Shown here: in pieces, positions 35,493 through 45,511 of the stretch
How positions within the stretch are numbered: the first letter of the stretch is position 1
How the letters are laid out: every line of letters begins with the position of its first letter
Origin: Crocinitomix sp044361315
Lineage (GTDB): Bacteria > Bacteroidota > Bacteroidia > Flavobacteriales_D > Crocinitomicaceae
Reading direction: 5' to 3'
NCBI GenBank assembly: GCA_044361315.1
Contig: JBIKJA010000008.1
Span: 118,535-182,534, forward strand
Length of the DNA: 64,000 nucleotides
Notes under the pieces: generated by a model
What the model saw: only the letters and a program-made list of their open reading frames with translations
Databases searched by the model: none
What the model was told of the DNA's origin: nothing
Made by a program: the position numbers and the translations under genes

Positions 35493-38400
35493 TTATCGCA
35501 CCAATTGAACCCAACTAGCATGATTTAATTCTTCATTTTCAGTAATTACTACATAAAAGTAGGTGCCAGGCGGCAAGTCATTTCCGCGTTTATCTTGTCC
35601 TTTCCAGTAGTTATTGATGTTGTCATAATTTTCAATTTCCATTAGTTTATCACCCCATCGCGTATAAATATAAACGGTGTTCGGTATAAAATTGATTAGA
35701 TTTTCGATGTACCAAAAATCGTTTTTGCCGTCCTCATTCGGAGAAAAAGCATTGTAAACAATAATTTCACAATCGCCAGCCGATAAAAAACTTACCTTTA
35801 CCGAGTCGGTCACTTCACAGCCTTCAGTGTTTTTTATGATGACACGATAAATTTCTGGATTTAAGCTAAATGCAACCGGATTATTGTCAGTATAGTCGGC
35901 TAAAGGGATATCAGTTATCCACCAATAAGAAATTCCATTGTACGCTTCCAATTGTGCGGGCGATCCTAGACAAACATCAAAATCTGAGATTGCGCGCATC
36001 CCTGCGGTATCTGAAAGAAAAAGATTGTACGATTGAGGATCGCCAAAACAACCAAATTCACTTTTAGGTTGTACGATGTATAAATTATTGCCGAGGTGAA
36101 GTTCAGAGGGAGTATAATTAGCGAACGAATCTAGGATTGGGTTTGATAAATCGTCAAAATACCAATAGAAGAAATCCGAATTATCATCGCCAACAGCTAA
36201 CATTGGGCCTATTTCGTCATACGGACAATAGATAGAAACATCCGAGCTAACCGAGGTTAATTGCGGAACTGGATAAACTGTTATGATTTTCTCAAGAGTG
36301 TCTTGACAAGCCACATCCGATCCTGGTGTAATGTATCGTATGGTGTAGGTACCACCCGTGGTATTTGAAATTAACCCAGTGGTTGGTTCAATGATAGCTG
36401 CATCAACAGGTAAAGGATTAAAATCAAAAGTGCCCGCAGGAGTTCCGTCAATTGTTGGAGCAACGGCTAAATTCAAACAAAAATCATCCAAGACAAACGA
36501 AGGAATTTCACTAGGTTTCGCAAAAATAAAGTTGGTATCGCGTTCATTACAAATTCCTACGGTATATTTCACTCCGTAGGTAACACCCGGGTTTGCACCA
36601 GTAATAATACCAGTTAAAACGTCAATTGTGGCGCCATCACCTAAAAATGGTTCGAATGAAAAAACACCTCCTGGCACGGCTGGAATCGGCGCAACGCTGG
36701 CAAATTCGGCACAAAATGAATTGCTCGAAAAGCTTTCGTCTGTTGAAATAACAGTTACTAACACCTCTGAATTTTCGGTACAACTTCCTTCTGATACTGA
36801 GTATGCAACAAGATACGATGTCCCTTCAACAGCTTCACTGATAATACCTGACAACGGATTAATGGTCGCTCCGTCTACTACAATACCTGAAAATGAATAA
36901 GTGCCACCAGAAGTTGCTGGAATTGGCGCAGGACTATCATCATGTGGACAAAAATCAGCGAAAACAAAACTTTCATTTACACCAACGGCTGTGACCAAAA
37001 CAGAATCTGCTTGAGTACATATTCCAACGGATAAGGAATGCAGTATTTCATAAACTACACCTTCGGTTGCTTCAGAAATTTGACCATTTAATGAATTGAT
37101 CGTAGCTCCATCAACTGGTAATGGAAACCCAAACGAAAAAGTTCCGCCAGGAGCAACAGGAATAGCCGGTGGCGAGGTGTTGTTCCAACAAAAATCACTT
37201 GCTGTAAATTCTTGAGGAACAATAATTACATTGATCATTACAGTATCATTTGCTACACAGCCATCAATAACAACTTCGTAACTCACTTCGTACGAAGCAC
37301 CTTCGACTGGATTTTCAATTATCCCAGAATCGGCATTAATTGTTTCACCTGATAGTGGTGCAGTGGCAAAACTAAATTCGCCACCGGGGACTTCTGCAGT
37401 TGGAGCTGGACTAGATGAGCCTGGGCAAAAGTCAGGAAAAAGGAAATTGGCGTTCGGATCGTTTATCAAAACTGGAAGATCTAAAGTATCTGCACAACCT
37501 GCAACATTGGCAATGTATCGTATTGTGTAGGTCTCAGCACCTAAACCACCTGAAAATTCGCCTGTGGTTGGATCAATTATAGCTGCATCCAAAGGTGTTA
37601 CAATTGAAAATGTTCCGCCTGGTGTTGCGATGGCTTCTGGAAATCCTATATCGCCAAAACAGAGATCGTCAAATTCAAAGTATTCATCAACATTTGTCAC
37701 ATTGACCGTTTCTGTTTCAGATTGCGAACATCCTAAATTTGTTGCTGTGTGTGTAACGGTGTACGTTGTCCCTTCGACCGGTGAAACGATAATTCCACTA
37801 CTTGAAATAATTGTTGCACCATCGTCTAAATCTATCATTGAAAAAAGACCAGGTGCACCAGCTGTAATTGGCGCAGGACTTTCGGTATCGTGACAAAAAT
37901 CCGCAAAGGTAAATCCTTCAATTACCTCAATTGCATTTGTCGTTATTGTATCTATCGATGAACATCCATCAACCACAACTTCATAACTTACTTCGTACGA
38001 TTCGCCTTCAACCGGGTTTTCTATTACTCCTGTTTCTGTGATAATTACTTCACCTGCAAGTGGAATAACAGTAAAATTAAAAACCCCACCAGGAACTTCT
38101 GGCGTCGGCGCTGGACTAGCGTCACTTGGGCAAAAATCCGGGAAAGTAAAATTTGAATTTGGATTATTGACCGTGATGGGAACTTCCATACTATCCGCAC
38201 ATCCACCAAATAAGGCAACATAGCGAATCACGTAGGTTTCATCAGCAACCCCACCAGAAAATTCACCTGTAATCGAATTTATTGTTGCAAGATCGATTGG
38301 CGATACAATTGAAAATGTTCCTCCTGGGGTTGCAACTGCTTCTGGAAATCCATTTTCTCCAAAACAAATATCTTCAAATTCAAAATATTCATCAACATTG

Positions 38401-41339
38401 GTAACGGTAACCGTTTCTATTGCCGATTGAGTACATCCTAAATTTGTTGCTGTATGGGTAACCGTGTATGTTGTTCCTTCGACAGGTGAACTAATGACAC
38501 CAGTTGCTCCATTGATGGAAGATCCATCTAGTAAATCGATGAAGGTAAATAGGCCTGGAACACCATCGGGAATTGGAGCAGGGCTTACTATTCCTGCACA
38601 AAAATCATCAAATGTAAATCCTTCGACAACCGCTATTACTGTTGCTGAAGCCGTGTCTTTATTACTGCACCCACTTAAGAAAGAGTATACAACTTCATAA
38701 GTAATACCTTCCACTCCATCTGTAATTTCACCGGAAGTTGGATCAATCACTGCCCCATCCATCGGCTCAGGATCCATAAAATCAAAAATCCCACCAAAAT
38801 CTTCTGAAATGACAGGAATCAATGGATTTCCTGGACAAGTATCCGTATAAGAAATTGTTGCAACTCGCTCATCAATCACCAGCACATTTGTACCAAATTC
38901 GGAGGTTGTATTGTTCGTAGAAACGGTGGCGCTAATGCTTGTGCCATCGGATAAAACCCCAGGATAAACATACGTAAACACTTGAGGATTTGTAAACACA
39001 GTTACGGTTTGACTTCCAATAAATTGTTCTCCTTCACCATTGGTTAGATCAGGACTTGAATTTTTAAAAAACTCAACGCGGTAAGTCGCACCCGTTGGCA
39101 CGCTTAAACGATAATTTGTTTTGGTGTTTGTGCCATCACAATTTTCAGAAAATAGGAGTTCCGGATAATCCAAGGATCTATTTTGTTTGGCTGCATTTAG
39201 GGCCCCATCATTTGGCTCAACGGCATCATCGTCTTCAAAGTCAATTCCTTGACCAATGTTTAGGTAAATGGAATTCCCAACAATAAGAATTCGTTCAGAA
39301 ATTGTCACCAACGATTTTAAGACAATACCTTTGCCATTATGTGCAATGATATTACCCTGTTTAGGTGACAAACCTCCAATTACATTGTCATCACACCCGT
39401 TAAATGAAATTCCTGCTATTGTATTTCCAAAAGCCGTTAGCCCATCCCAGCCAACGCCGATTTTATTTCCTTCAAATTTATTGTAATCTGCAAATCTACC
39501 AAAATGAATACCTGTTTGATTGCCAATTATTATGTTTCCAGTATTGATAAGAGATCCTCCAAACAAATTGTACTGCAAAAGGGTAGTAATACCTCCAGAA
39601 ATTCCTGTCCGCGTATGAAAAGGGGCAGTGATGAGACTATTTCCGTTAGCCGCCCCACCAATAATATTGCCTTGAATTTTATTGTTGATTGCCGAATTTA
39701 AAAGCAAGTTTGGTTGTGAAACATCGCTTGAACTACCATTACCTGAAACCACATTCCTCATCCAATGTTCCCAACCTCCAATTTTATTGTTAGTATTGGC
39801 CAAAGTGATTCCGGATATTAAGTTTGCAGTTGCAATCCCAAACTCATTGATTCCAATTTCACATCCATAAACAGAATTAAAACTCGAGGTTATTGCAATT
39901 CCTGAATTATTAAACCCTTGAATTCTCAAGCCTTGTACGATTGAGCTATCTGTGCCAGTTCCAAACCGTATCCCATAATCAACGGCGGTATTCTTTACAA
40001 GCGAAATATTCAATATAGCAGGCGTTAAACCTGTTCCTCCTAAAATTGCTGGGCCTGGGATTGCAGAACCTTGTTGCGAAAAACCATCAATTATATAACC
40101 TTGCAATGTCATCGTACCATTAGCTAAGGGATTAATGGTTGCAGCCCCAACAAGATCAATATCAAATTCAATGTAATGAATTTCGTCCTTACGTTGTCCA
40201 GCACTCATAGCCCACAAAAATGAATTTGGATCAGTGCTTAATCCAGAAGTATTTGTAACCCGCAAGTGAGTATACTCACACGCACCAGCATCTGCATAAA
40301 CTAAGCTTCCACTGCCTTTAAGCGACCTAGGGGCATTTCTACAATCATATTTAGGGGCAGTAGCTGAGGTAACTTTTGGATTAATTAACACACTCAACGG
40401 ATTGATTATTGGCCAATATTTTAGCCCAAATCCATCCGTTTTCATAGTGGTGCGCAAGCCAAAGTCTAAACCTGTTGCTTTTGTGTCGGACACTACCGTT
40501 GGGAATGTGCCAGATTGACCAGGGCCATTCAGACGAACCCGGTTACCACCATACGTTGTTGCTGTACCGTTAAGAATTATTTGCTCTCCTGCGCCATTAA
40601 AACCGATGGCATTATTTTCTAAAGTAACTGTTGTTCCTGGTATGCTTTCGATAGCTTGCGGTGCATCACTAGCTAAGTTACGGATAATGGTATTGAATAA
40701 TAAATCTACTTCAGAAGAACTTTCTATTCTGATAGCGCCAGAATTTCCTGTTGCCACGTTATCAGAAAATGTACAATTTTCGATGACGCAATGAGAACTT
40801 GATTTTATGTAGAGTGCTCCTCCGTCGTTCGCAGCGTTATCGATAAAACTACATTTTGAAAATTTGACCTCTGAATTCGATATTTCACCCGCACCCCCAT
40901 CAAAGGTAGTCGAATTTCCTTCAAAGAGACAACGTTCAAATAAGATTTCTCCATCCGAAACATCCACGGAAATATGACGGCTTGTTCCTGTTCCCCCAAC
41001 AAATCCAATTCCACGAATAATGACATCTTCACACGAGTTAAGGTTGAAAAAACTTCCTGTCCAAGAACCGGCAGAGGTAATTGTGGTATGTTTAGGAAAA
41101 GCGCCGATAATCGTTAAGGCATCAAAGTCATCAATGTTAATTGTACTATTGAGGGTTATCGTGCCTTTTACATTAATTAAAATTGTATCGTTAGCAGTTT
41201 TTGAGGCAAGAGAAACCGCATTTCGTAAAGAACCAATTCCAGTATTTAGGGTGTTACTTACTACTATAATATTGGTGAAGGCCAAATTATAGGAAAAAAG
41301 AGCTCCAATAAGAAGAATTATCCCTTTTAGCCTTTTCAT
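35493..41339 (-). CDS. Giant T9SS type-B surface protein: beta-helix plus 11 Ig-like modules
   Basis: 1948 aa. Signal peptide 1-22. Residues about 25-720 look like right-handed parallel beta-helix (SGGALYIKSSSHCVIENCTF-like rungs; GIVLKSL; NNKIGG). About 825-1700 carry 11 modules of about 78 residues, each with an F-DFC-x-SPAP start, a GG-FSF, a DGATI-x-TG-IS-x-VEGT-Y centre and a later Cys. Modules 2-4 are nearly repeated as modules 5-7. The final 95 residues are the type-B sorting domain (YNAFSPNEDGKNDFWYIENL ... YIYTRWGDKLMEI ... PGTYFYVVITE). It probably forms a long surface fibre for adhesion or motility. First gene of the operon with SprF and OmpA. A minus-strand TAATTTTG box is at 41407-41414. 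Confidence 0.9.
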   Translation of the reverse strand: MKRLKGIILLIGALFSYNLAFTNIIVVSNTLNTGIGSLRNAVSLASKTANDTILINVKGTITLNSTINIDDFDALTIIGAFPKHTTITSAGSWTGSFFNLNSCEDVIIRGIGFVGGTGTSRHISVDVSDGEILFERCLFEGNSTTFDGGAGEISNSEVKFSKCSFIDNAANDGGALYIKSSSHCVIENCTFSDNVATGNSGAIRIESSSEVDLLFNTIIRNLASDAPQAIESIPGTTVTLENNAIGFNGAGEQIILNGTATTYGGNRVRLNGPGQSGTFPTVVSDTKATGLDFGLRTTMKTDGFGLKYWPIINPLSVLINPKVTSATAPKYDCRNAPRSLKGSGSLVYADAGACEYTHLRVTNTSGLSTDPNSFLWAMSAGQRKDEIHYIEFDIDLVGAATINPLANGTMTLQGYIIDGFSQQGSAIPGPAILGGTGLTPAILNISLVKNTAVDYGIRFGTGTDSSIVQGLRIQGFNNSGIAITSSFNSVYGCEIGINEFGIATANLISGITLANTNNKIGGWEHWMRNVVSGNGSSSDVSQPNLLLNSAINNKIQGNIIGGAANGNSLITAPFHTRTGISGGITTLLQYNLFGGSLINTGNIIIGNQTGIHFGRFADYNKFEGNKIGVGWDGLTAFGNTIAGISFNGCDDNVIGGLSPKQGNIIAHNGKGIVLKSLVTISERILIVGNSIYLNIGQGIDFEDDDAVEPNDGALNAAKQNRSLDYPELLFSENCDGTNTKTNYRLSVPTGATYRVEFFKNSSPDLTNGEGEQFIGSQTVTVFTNPQVFTYVYPGVLSDGTSISATVSTNNTTSEFGTNVLVIDERVATISYTDTCPGNPLIPVISEDFGGIFDFMDPEPMDGAVIDPTSGEITDGVEGITYEVVYSFLSGCSNKDTASATVIAVVEGFTFDDFCAGIVSPAPIPDGVPGLFTFIDLLDGSSINGATGVISSPVEGTTYTVTHTATNLGCTQSAIETVTVTNVDEYFEFEDICFGENGFPEAVATPGGTFSIVSPIDLATINSITGEFSGGVADETYVIRYVALFGGCADSMEVPITVNNPNSNFTFPDFCPSDASPAPTPEVPGGVFNFTVIPLAGEVIITETGVIENPVEGESYEVSYEVVVDGCSSIDTITTNAIEVIEGFTFADFCHDTESPAPITAGAPGLFSMIDLDDGATIISSSGIIVSPVEGTTYTVTHTATNLGCSQSETETVNVTNVDEYFEFDDLCFGDIGFPEAIATPGGTFSIVTPLDAAIIDPTTGEFSGGLGAETYTIRYIANVAGCADTLDLPVLINDPNANFLFPDFCPGSSSPAPTAEVPGGEFSFATAPLSGETINADSGIIENPVEGASYEVSYEVVIDGCVANDTVMINVIIVPQEFTASDFCWNNTSPPAIPVAPGGTFSFGFPLPVDGATINSLNGQISEATEGVVYEILHSLSVGICTQADSVLVTAVGVNESFVFADFCPHDDSPAPIPATSGGTYSFSGIVVDGATINPLSGIISEAVEGTSYLVAYSVSEGSCTENSEVLVTVISTDESFSSNSFCAEFASVAPIPAVPGGVFSFEPFLGDGATIDVLTGIITGANPGVTYGVKYTVGICNERDTNFIFAKPSEIPSFVLDDFCLNLAVAPTIDGTPAGTFDFNPLPVDAAIIEPTTGLISNTTGGTYTIRYITPGSDVACQDTLEKIITVYPVPQLTSVSSDVSIYCPYDEIGPMLAVGDDNSDFFYWYFDDLSNPILDSFANYTPSELHLGNNLYIVQPKSEFGCFGDPQSYNLFLSDTAGMRAISDFDVCLGSPAQLEAYNGISYWWITDIPLADYTDNNPVAFSLNPEIYRVIIKNTEGCEVTDSVKVSFLSAGDCEIIVYNAFSPNEDGKNDFWYIENLINFIPNTVYIYTRWGDKLMEIENYDNINNYWKGQDKRGNDLPPGTYFYVVITENEELNHASWVQLVR
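37217..38626 (-). repeat. Tandem 705-bp duplication (3 Ig-like modules) within the giant surface protein
   Basis: Two blocks of about 705 bases (about 37922-38626 and 37217-37921) encode modules 2-4 and 5-7. Corresponding bases keep the fixed offset of 705 (for example CAAATTCAAA at 37670 and 38375) and similarity is visible at DNA level, more than to the other modules. Confidence 0.8.
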
Positions 41340-41406
41340 TTTAACATTTTAACAATCTCCAAATCAATAATTCTTGTTTTTAGTTCTACGGTTCTAGTTC
41401 CCCCGA

Positions 41407-41414
41407 CAAAATTA
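41407..41414 (-). promoter_or_regulatory. Candidate -7 box for the giant surface protein operon
   Basis: Minus strand TAATTTTG, 67 bases before the ATG at 41339. TTG at 41431-41433 (minus) is 16 bases further, rather close for a -33 element. Confidence 0.35.
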
Positions 41415-41542
41415 ATAATTCATTACAAATCAACCTACTCAAACGTTTAAAATTAGATAAAGTTCCAATTTTTACAGATGAATCAATCCTCCACACGTTA
41501 AATCAGTTCTGATACGTAGGGTTTTTTAAAATGTTGTCAAAA

Positions 41543-41738
41543 TGGCGGTTTATTTTAGCTCAATACATAAAAATTTGCCGATCGTGTCGAGTAATTAGCA
41601 GATCAAACGTTCGATGAAATTTTTATTGATGAAAAATATGGAACCGACTTACGAAATATCGAAGGCGTCATCGAAAACAGTTATTATAATTTGGGACAAA
41701 TTTCCCTCATTCTAAAAATGATTGATCAAAATAAATAG
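41543..41738 (+). pseudogene. Decayed DinB/DUF1572-like gene, C-terminal remnant
   Basis: From 41571 the plus strand reads KFADRVE, a TAA stop (41592-41594), LADQTFDEIFIDEKYG, TDLRNIEGVIENSYYNLGQ, ISLILKMIDQNK and then TAG at 41736. The IEGVIEHxYYHLGQI-like phrase is typical of the end of DinB-superfamily helical-bundle proteins (metal-dependent hydrolase-like, not DNA polymerase). Just upstream, another frame (41543-41572) reads WRFILAQYIK, which would join KFADRVE after a one-base shift. So at least one nonsense and one frameshift mutation are seen, and the N-terminal part is missing. The rest of the gap 41340-41838 has no gene. Confidence 0.6.
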
Positions 41739-41799
41739 AAATTGAATAACCAATCAAAACTAGCTCAGTTATTATTGGATGATTTCGGATAAAAATCAA

Positions 41800-41836
41800 C
41801 AAATCGCGAGCAATTAAATTAATGACCCGCGATTTG
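41800..41836 (-). terminator. Candidate terminator of the secreted hydrolase gene
   Basis: CAAATCGCG / CGCGATTTG, a 9-bp stem around 19 bases, 2 bases past the stop of the minus-strand gene; on that strand it is followed by TTGATTTTTA. Confidence 0.6.
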
Positions 41837-41838
41837 AA

Positions 41839-44800
41839 TTAATGCAAAACTACTTTTTCTTGGAATTGATTTTCTCTCGTTGAGATCTTAACAAAATAAA
41901 CCCCTCGCGCCAAATAAGACAAGTCAATTGGTTCGTTTCCGTTTAAATTTAATCCTTCAGAAGTATAAACCTGTTTACCTTCGGTGGTATAAATTTCTAA
42001 CTTAAATGGTTCGTCAGTTCCAGAATTAGTGACATAAATTACCCCAGTTGTCGGATTTGGGTGAAGTTTTATCGTGGCATTTTCTAAATCCGTTCCGCCA
42101 AGAACCCCGTCAATAGTTACTGTAACACTTTCAAAATTTTCACATCCATCTGCGTCCGTTACTGTCACTGTATACGTGGTGGTCACTGTAGGACTGGCGT
42201 CTGTTGTGGCAGCACCTGGAGCTGTTAATCCTGCTGTTGGTGACCAAGAATAAGTGACACCTCCAGGAGCAGAAGAAGTTAAGGTAGTCGTTTCTCCAGA
42301 AGCAATTGTAACATCATCACTAACAGTCACTGTAAAAATTGGCTCGACAACCGCGGTAACCAAAGTTCTAGAACTAATACAATTAGCTTCACGGATTTTC
42401 CAATCAAAGAAATAATAGTAGAAATCTAACGGATTATCCGCAACATTTGAACCTGTTAAGGCTACAAGACCTGGTATTTCATAAGGATAAGTAGGAGAGC
42501 CGTCATTGATTCTAAATAAATTAACCGTAATTCCCGTAACTTTAATGTAATAACCCATTGCTGGTTCGATGTCAAAATTCAGATCAACCACACTTTCACC
42601 ATCAGGAATATTGACAACAATCTCATGAACTACAGCACCACCATCACCATCCAATACTTGAATGTTACGGTTTCCAGCTCCTTGTGCATAAACACGAACA
42701 GATTCTAGTGTGAAAGGTGCATACGCATCAAAGAAAATCCCACGCAAATCATTCGAATTGAAATTACCACCTGAACCAAATGTATTATCTGGAGGACCTA
42801 CCGATAAAAGTGGCCCAGGAACTTCCTCTTGCACAAAGAAATTTGTTGATTCTGTGATAAATTCGGTATAATCGCTACCTGTACCCAACAATGTTCCATC
42901 TACAGGCGCATCAAACCAATTTAGTACACCGCCTGTTCCTGTGGCTGAAACGGTTGCATCGCTAGGGCCACAAAGTGTAATATCGGTTCCTATTGGCGCT
43001 TCTGGGCGATCCACAACGATATAAGAAGTTTCCACAGCAACATCTTCGCCAGCTTCATTTTCAACAGTAAGCGTTACGGTATATGTTCCATTATCAGAGT
43101 AGGTGTGAGATGGATTTTCGTCAGATGAAGTAACCCCATCACCAAAATCCCAGAACCAAGAAGTTGGTGAAAAGCTTGAATTATCGATGAAAGAAACCTC
43201 ACCAGTACAAGTTTCGGTTACGTTGGCAGTAAAACTTGCAATTGGAGGAAATATTAATTCTTCATCCCCAGTCATGGATAAATCCGAAATTAAAATCGCA
43301 CCACTCATCGAAGCATTGAAAATGAATCTAATAGCGACGATGTTTGTCAAATCAACTCCCGTATAATCGGCAACTGGTAAGCTGATGGTATTGTGCATCG
43401 TGCGGGGTAGTGTAGTTCCAAAATCGCCTGGAGGGTAGTATAATGCACCCGAATAATCATCTACTTCTAAACTTCCAATAGCACCTGTATTGTCAATCAA
43501 TTGTACCCTGAAATTTAGATCTACATCAATTGGAGATTCGTCAAAATTTACCGCAGTTCTGAATTGGACTGATCTAAATTGAGTAAAATCTTTCATGTAC
43601 GCTGGAATATTATTTCGGTACCAATCATCTGGTGAATTCCATTCAATAGCAAGCTGAGAAAGGCCAATCATTGAAATTCCTCCATTTTTATTATGAGGCT
43701 CTTGATTTGCGCCAGCACCAGCACCGATGCAATATTGTTCTCCAAAATCATCCCCACAAATATCATAAATCACTAAACCATTTTGTGAAGCAGGTTCACC
43801 TGTTGAATTTGTCGTTTCCGTATCTTCGATGTCGGTTCTGTTGATGTCAATTCGTTTATTTACAGGTGCATGATAAGACATAAAAATTTCGTCGCCATCC
43901 AAGGTAGAGGAAACAGGAGGCACCACGTCTTCTACTTTTAAGATCGGATCAAATACGGTTTCACCACCTACATAAACTCTGAAAAATGCACTGCCATACG
44001 AAAGTAAAGAATTCCTTTGTTTAAGCGGATTCATTCGGCCATTTCCAGGGGCTGAGGTACCACATTGTTCGTCTGATTGCGCTCCATCTACATACCCCCA
44101 ATCGTCAGCGGTTCCTGCCGGAAACAAACCTGGTGTCCAAACCGTATTGTAAAAATTATGATTTCCCCCCAACATTACTAAATTGTGTTTTGGCATGGTA
44201 TCGTCTTCTTCGTTGTAACGCGAATCGTCATAAAAATGAACTCCTTGTAAATCAGATACGTCACCATCACAATATGGCGCAATATTCATAATTGGAATTC
44301 CATTTAACACTGGTCGGTTAAAATCTACCGGCGCAAGTGTTAAGACGGCTTTGATGCCATAAGGACTCCCTAATTCACGGTTGTAAAGGGCATGTTCAAT
44401 CACCCCTTCACCACCACGAGAATGCCCCATGGTTCCAACATTATCTAAATCTAATTTCCCAACAAATAAACTTCCAAAAGGATCACCACCAACGGTATTC
44501 CAATCATTCCATAAGTCTAAATGATGTTGAAGTAATTCGCCACGACCACGCATTCCGTAATCGGGTGTGCTGTTGTCGGTTGAACTAATACTATTGGCAG
44601 AAACAGAAATTACGATATAACCGTGACTGGCCATTTGTTCTGCTAAATAAGCGTATCCCTGATAGCTTGGAATTGCAGTGAATGCTCCTGTGCAAGGCCA
44701 AGCGATGTTCGTAGATCCGCCTGAATAACAAGTAGAATGTCGTCCGTGTAAAAACAACAAAACAGGAAAAGGACCATCTGACATATCCGTAGGATAATAA

Positions 44801-44979
44801 ACAGTACCTATCACTTCAATTAAGTCAGGAAAAGATGGAGCACCAAATGCTTCGTCACCTAAGTCATATTCAGCACTGGAAACGGCATAAGGACCAGGAA
44901 TTCCAGGGTCTGGTGTTTGAGCCTGGAGCGTCTCGGCAACGGCAAAAATTGCTACTAAAATTAAGTATCGTAGTTTCAT
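41839..44979 (-). CDS. Secreted alpha/beta hydrolase with PKD, Ig-like and T9SS sorting domains
   Basis: 1046 aa. Signal peptide about 1-20. Residues about 25-340 form an alpha/beta hydrolase with VLLFLHGRHSTCY (oxyanion region), the nucleophile elbow GHSRGGEG (Ser near 185) and a candidate His in GGNHNFYN; this family, best known to me from actinomycete exported esterase-like proteins, has GPYAVSSAEYDLGD at its start as here. A jelly-roll-like part follows (about 440-590), then a PKD domain (about 600-680), an Ig-like/CUB-like part, another PKD-like stretch (TYSWSPTAGLTAPGA), and a type-A T9SS sorting domain (KLHPNPTTGVIYVTNSG ... RGVYFVKISTRENQFQEKV). The substrate is unknown; an exported esterase or lipase is likely. 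Confidence 0.85.
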   Translation of the reverse strand: MKLRYLILVAIFAVAETLQAQTPDPGIPGPYAVSSAEYDLGDEAFGAPSFPDLIEVIGTVYYPTDMSDGPFPVLLFLHGRHSTCYSGGSTNIAWPCTGAFTAIPSYQGYAYLAEQMASHGYIVISVSANSISSTDNSTPDYGMRGRGELLQHHLDLWNDWNTVGGDPFGSLFVGKLDLDNVGTMGHSRGGEGVIEHALYNRELGSPYGIKAVLTLAPVDFNRPVLNGIPIMNIAPYCDGDVSDLQGVHFYDDSRYNEEDDTMPKHNLVMLGGNHNFYNTVWTPGLFPAGTADDWGYVDGAQSDEQCGTSAPGNGRMNPLKQRNSLLSYGSAFFRVYVGGETVFDPILKVEDVVPPVSSTLDGDEIFMSYHAPVNKRIDINRTDIEDTETTNSTGEPASQNGLVIYDICGDDFGEQYCIGAGAGANQEPHNKNGGISMIGLSQLAIEWNSPDDWYRNNIPAYMKDFTQFRSVQFRTAVNFDESPIDVDLNFRVQLIDNTGAIGSLEVDDYSGALYYPPGDFGTTLPRTMHNTISLPVADYTGVDLTNIVAIRFIFNASMSGAILISDLSMTGDEELIFPPIASFTANVTETCTGEVSFIDNSSFSPTSWFWDFGDGVTSSDENPSHTYSDNGTYTVTLTVENEAGEDVAVETSYIVVDRPEAPIGTDITLCGPSDATVSATGTGGVLNWFDAPVDGTLLGTGSDYTEFITESTNFFVQEEVPGPLLSVGPPDNTFGSGGNFNSNDLRGIFFDAYAPFTLESVRVYAQGAGNRNIQVLDGDGGAVVHEIVVNIPDGESVVDLNFDIEPAMGYYIKVTGITVNLFRINDGSPTYPYEIPGLVALTGSNVADNPLDFYYYFFDWKIREANCISSRTLVTAVVEPIFTVTVSDDVTIASGETTTLTSSAPGGVTYSWSPTAGLTAPGAATTDASPTVTTTYTVTVTDADGCENFESVTVTIDGVLGGTDLENATIKLHPNPTTGVIYVTNSGTDEPFKLEIYTTEGKQVYTSEGLNLNGNEPIDLSYLARGVYFVKISTRENQFQEKVVLH

Positions 44980-44997
44980 GTGGTGAGGATTTTTTAA

Positions 44998-45429
44998 TTA
45001 ATTTGTTTTCAATAAGCTAGGAGAAAAATTGCCTAAAATCCAATGTTTTCCATAATAGTTAGGATTTTGTTCGGATTCATTATCTTTTAAAGTGTTTTCA
45101 TAAAAATAACCATACACAAGTACAATTTTTCCTTCATTGGTCAAATTATTGAATTCTTCTAACGTTAAAAAAAAGACAATTTCATCTAAGCGACCGTCGG
45201 GGTGATTACTTAATTGAAAATAGCGACTTCCGATATGAAGTACATAACGGTTTGCTCCAGCGATAAAGGAATCGTTAGTTTTAATAACGACTTGAACGGT
45301 ATTTTTACCTTTGTCTAAGATAAAGGAACTAAGTTCTACACTTCCTGCCATTTGTCCATAAGCGGATGCCATTAGAACAAACATACTAAGAGCAGTAAAT
45401 AGGTATTTCAGTTGTTTTTTCATGTTCAA
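44998..45429 (-). CDS. Exported protein of unknown function
   Basis: 143 aa. Signal peptide about 1-25 (MNMKKQLKYLFTALSMFVLM...AYGQ). The mature part is about 115 residues of predicted beta structure (GSVELSSFILDKGKNTVQVVI, in part; RYFQLSNHPDGRLDEIVFFL). I see no known domain and no sorting signal. It ends 18 bases before the secreted hydrolase gene, same direction, so they may be co-transcribed. Confidence 0.7.
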   Translation of the reverse strand: MNMKKQLKYLFTALSMFVLMASAYGQMAGSVELSSFILDKGKNTVQVVIKTNDSFIAGANRYVLHIGSRYFQLSNHPDGRLDEIVFFLTLEEFNNLTNEGKIVLVYGYFYENTLKDNESEQNPNYYGKHWILGNFSPSLLKTN

Positions 45430-45511
45430 TTATAAATGCAAAAAATGTGCGGGAGTTAAATATACGCAAAAATGAAATACCAAGAAATTTTCAAGAAAAT
45501 TTTGTTTGGAT

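Noticed and set aside
36358..41292. Many plus-strand open frames of 60-110 codons across the giant surface protein gene
   Set aside because: They are antisense to the repeated modules, recur with the same phrases because the modules repeat, and have no promoters; the minus-strand frame explains the composition.
35493..41339. Regular repeats considered as CRISPR
   Set aside because: Period is about 235 bases, in frame and coding; no short identical repeats with unique spacers.
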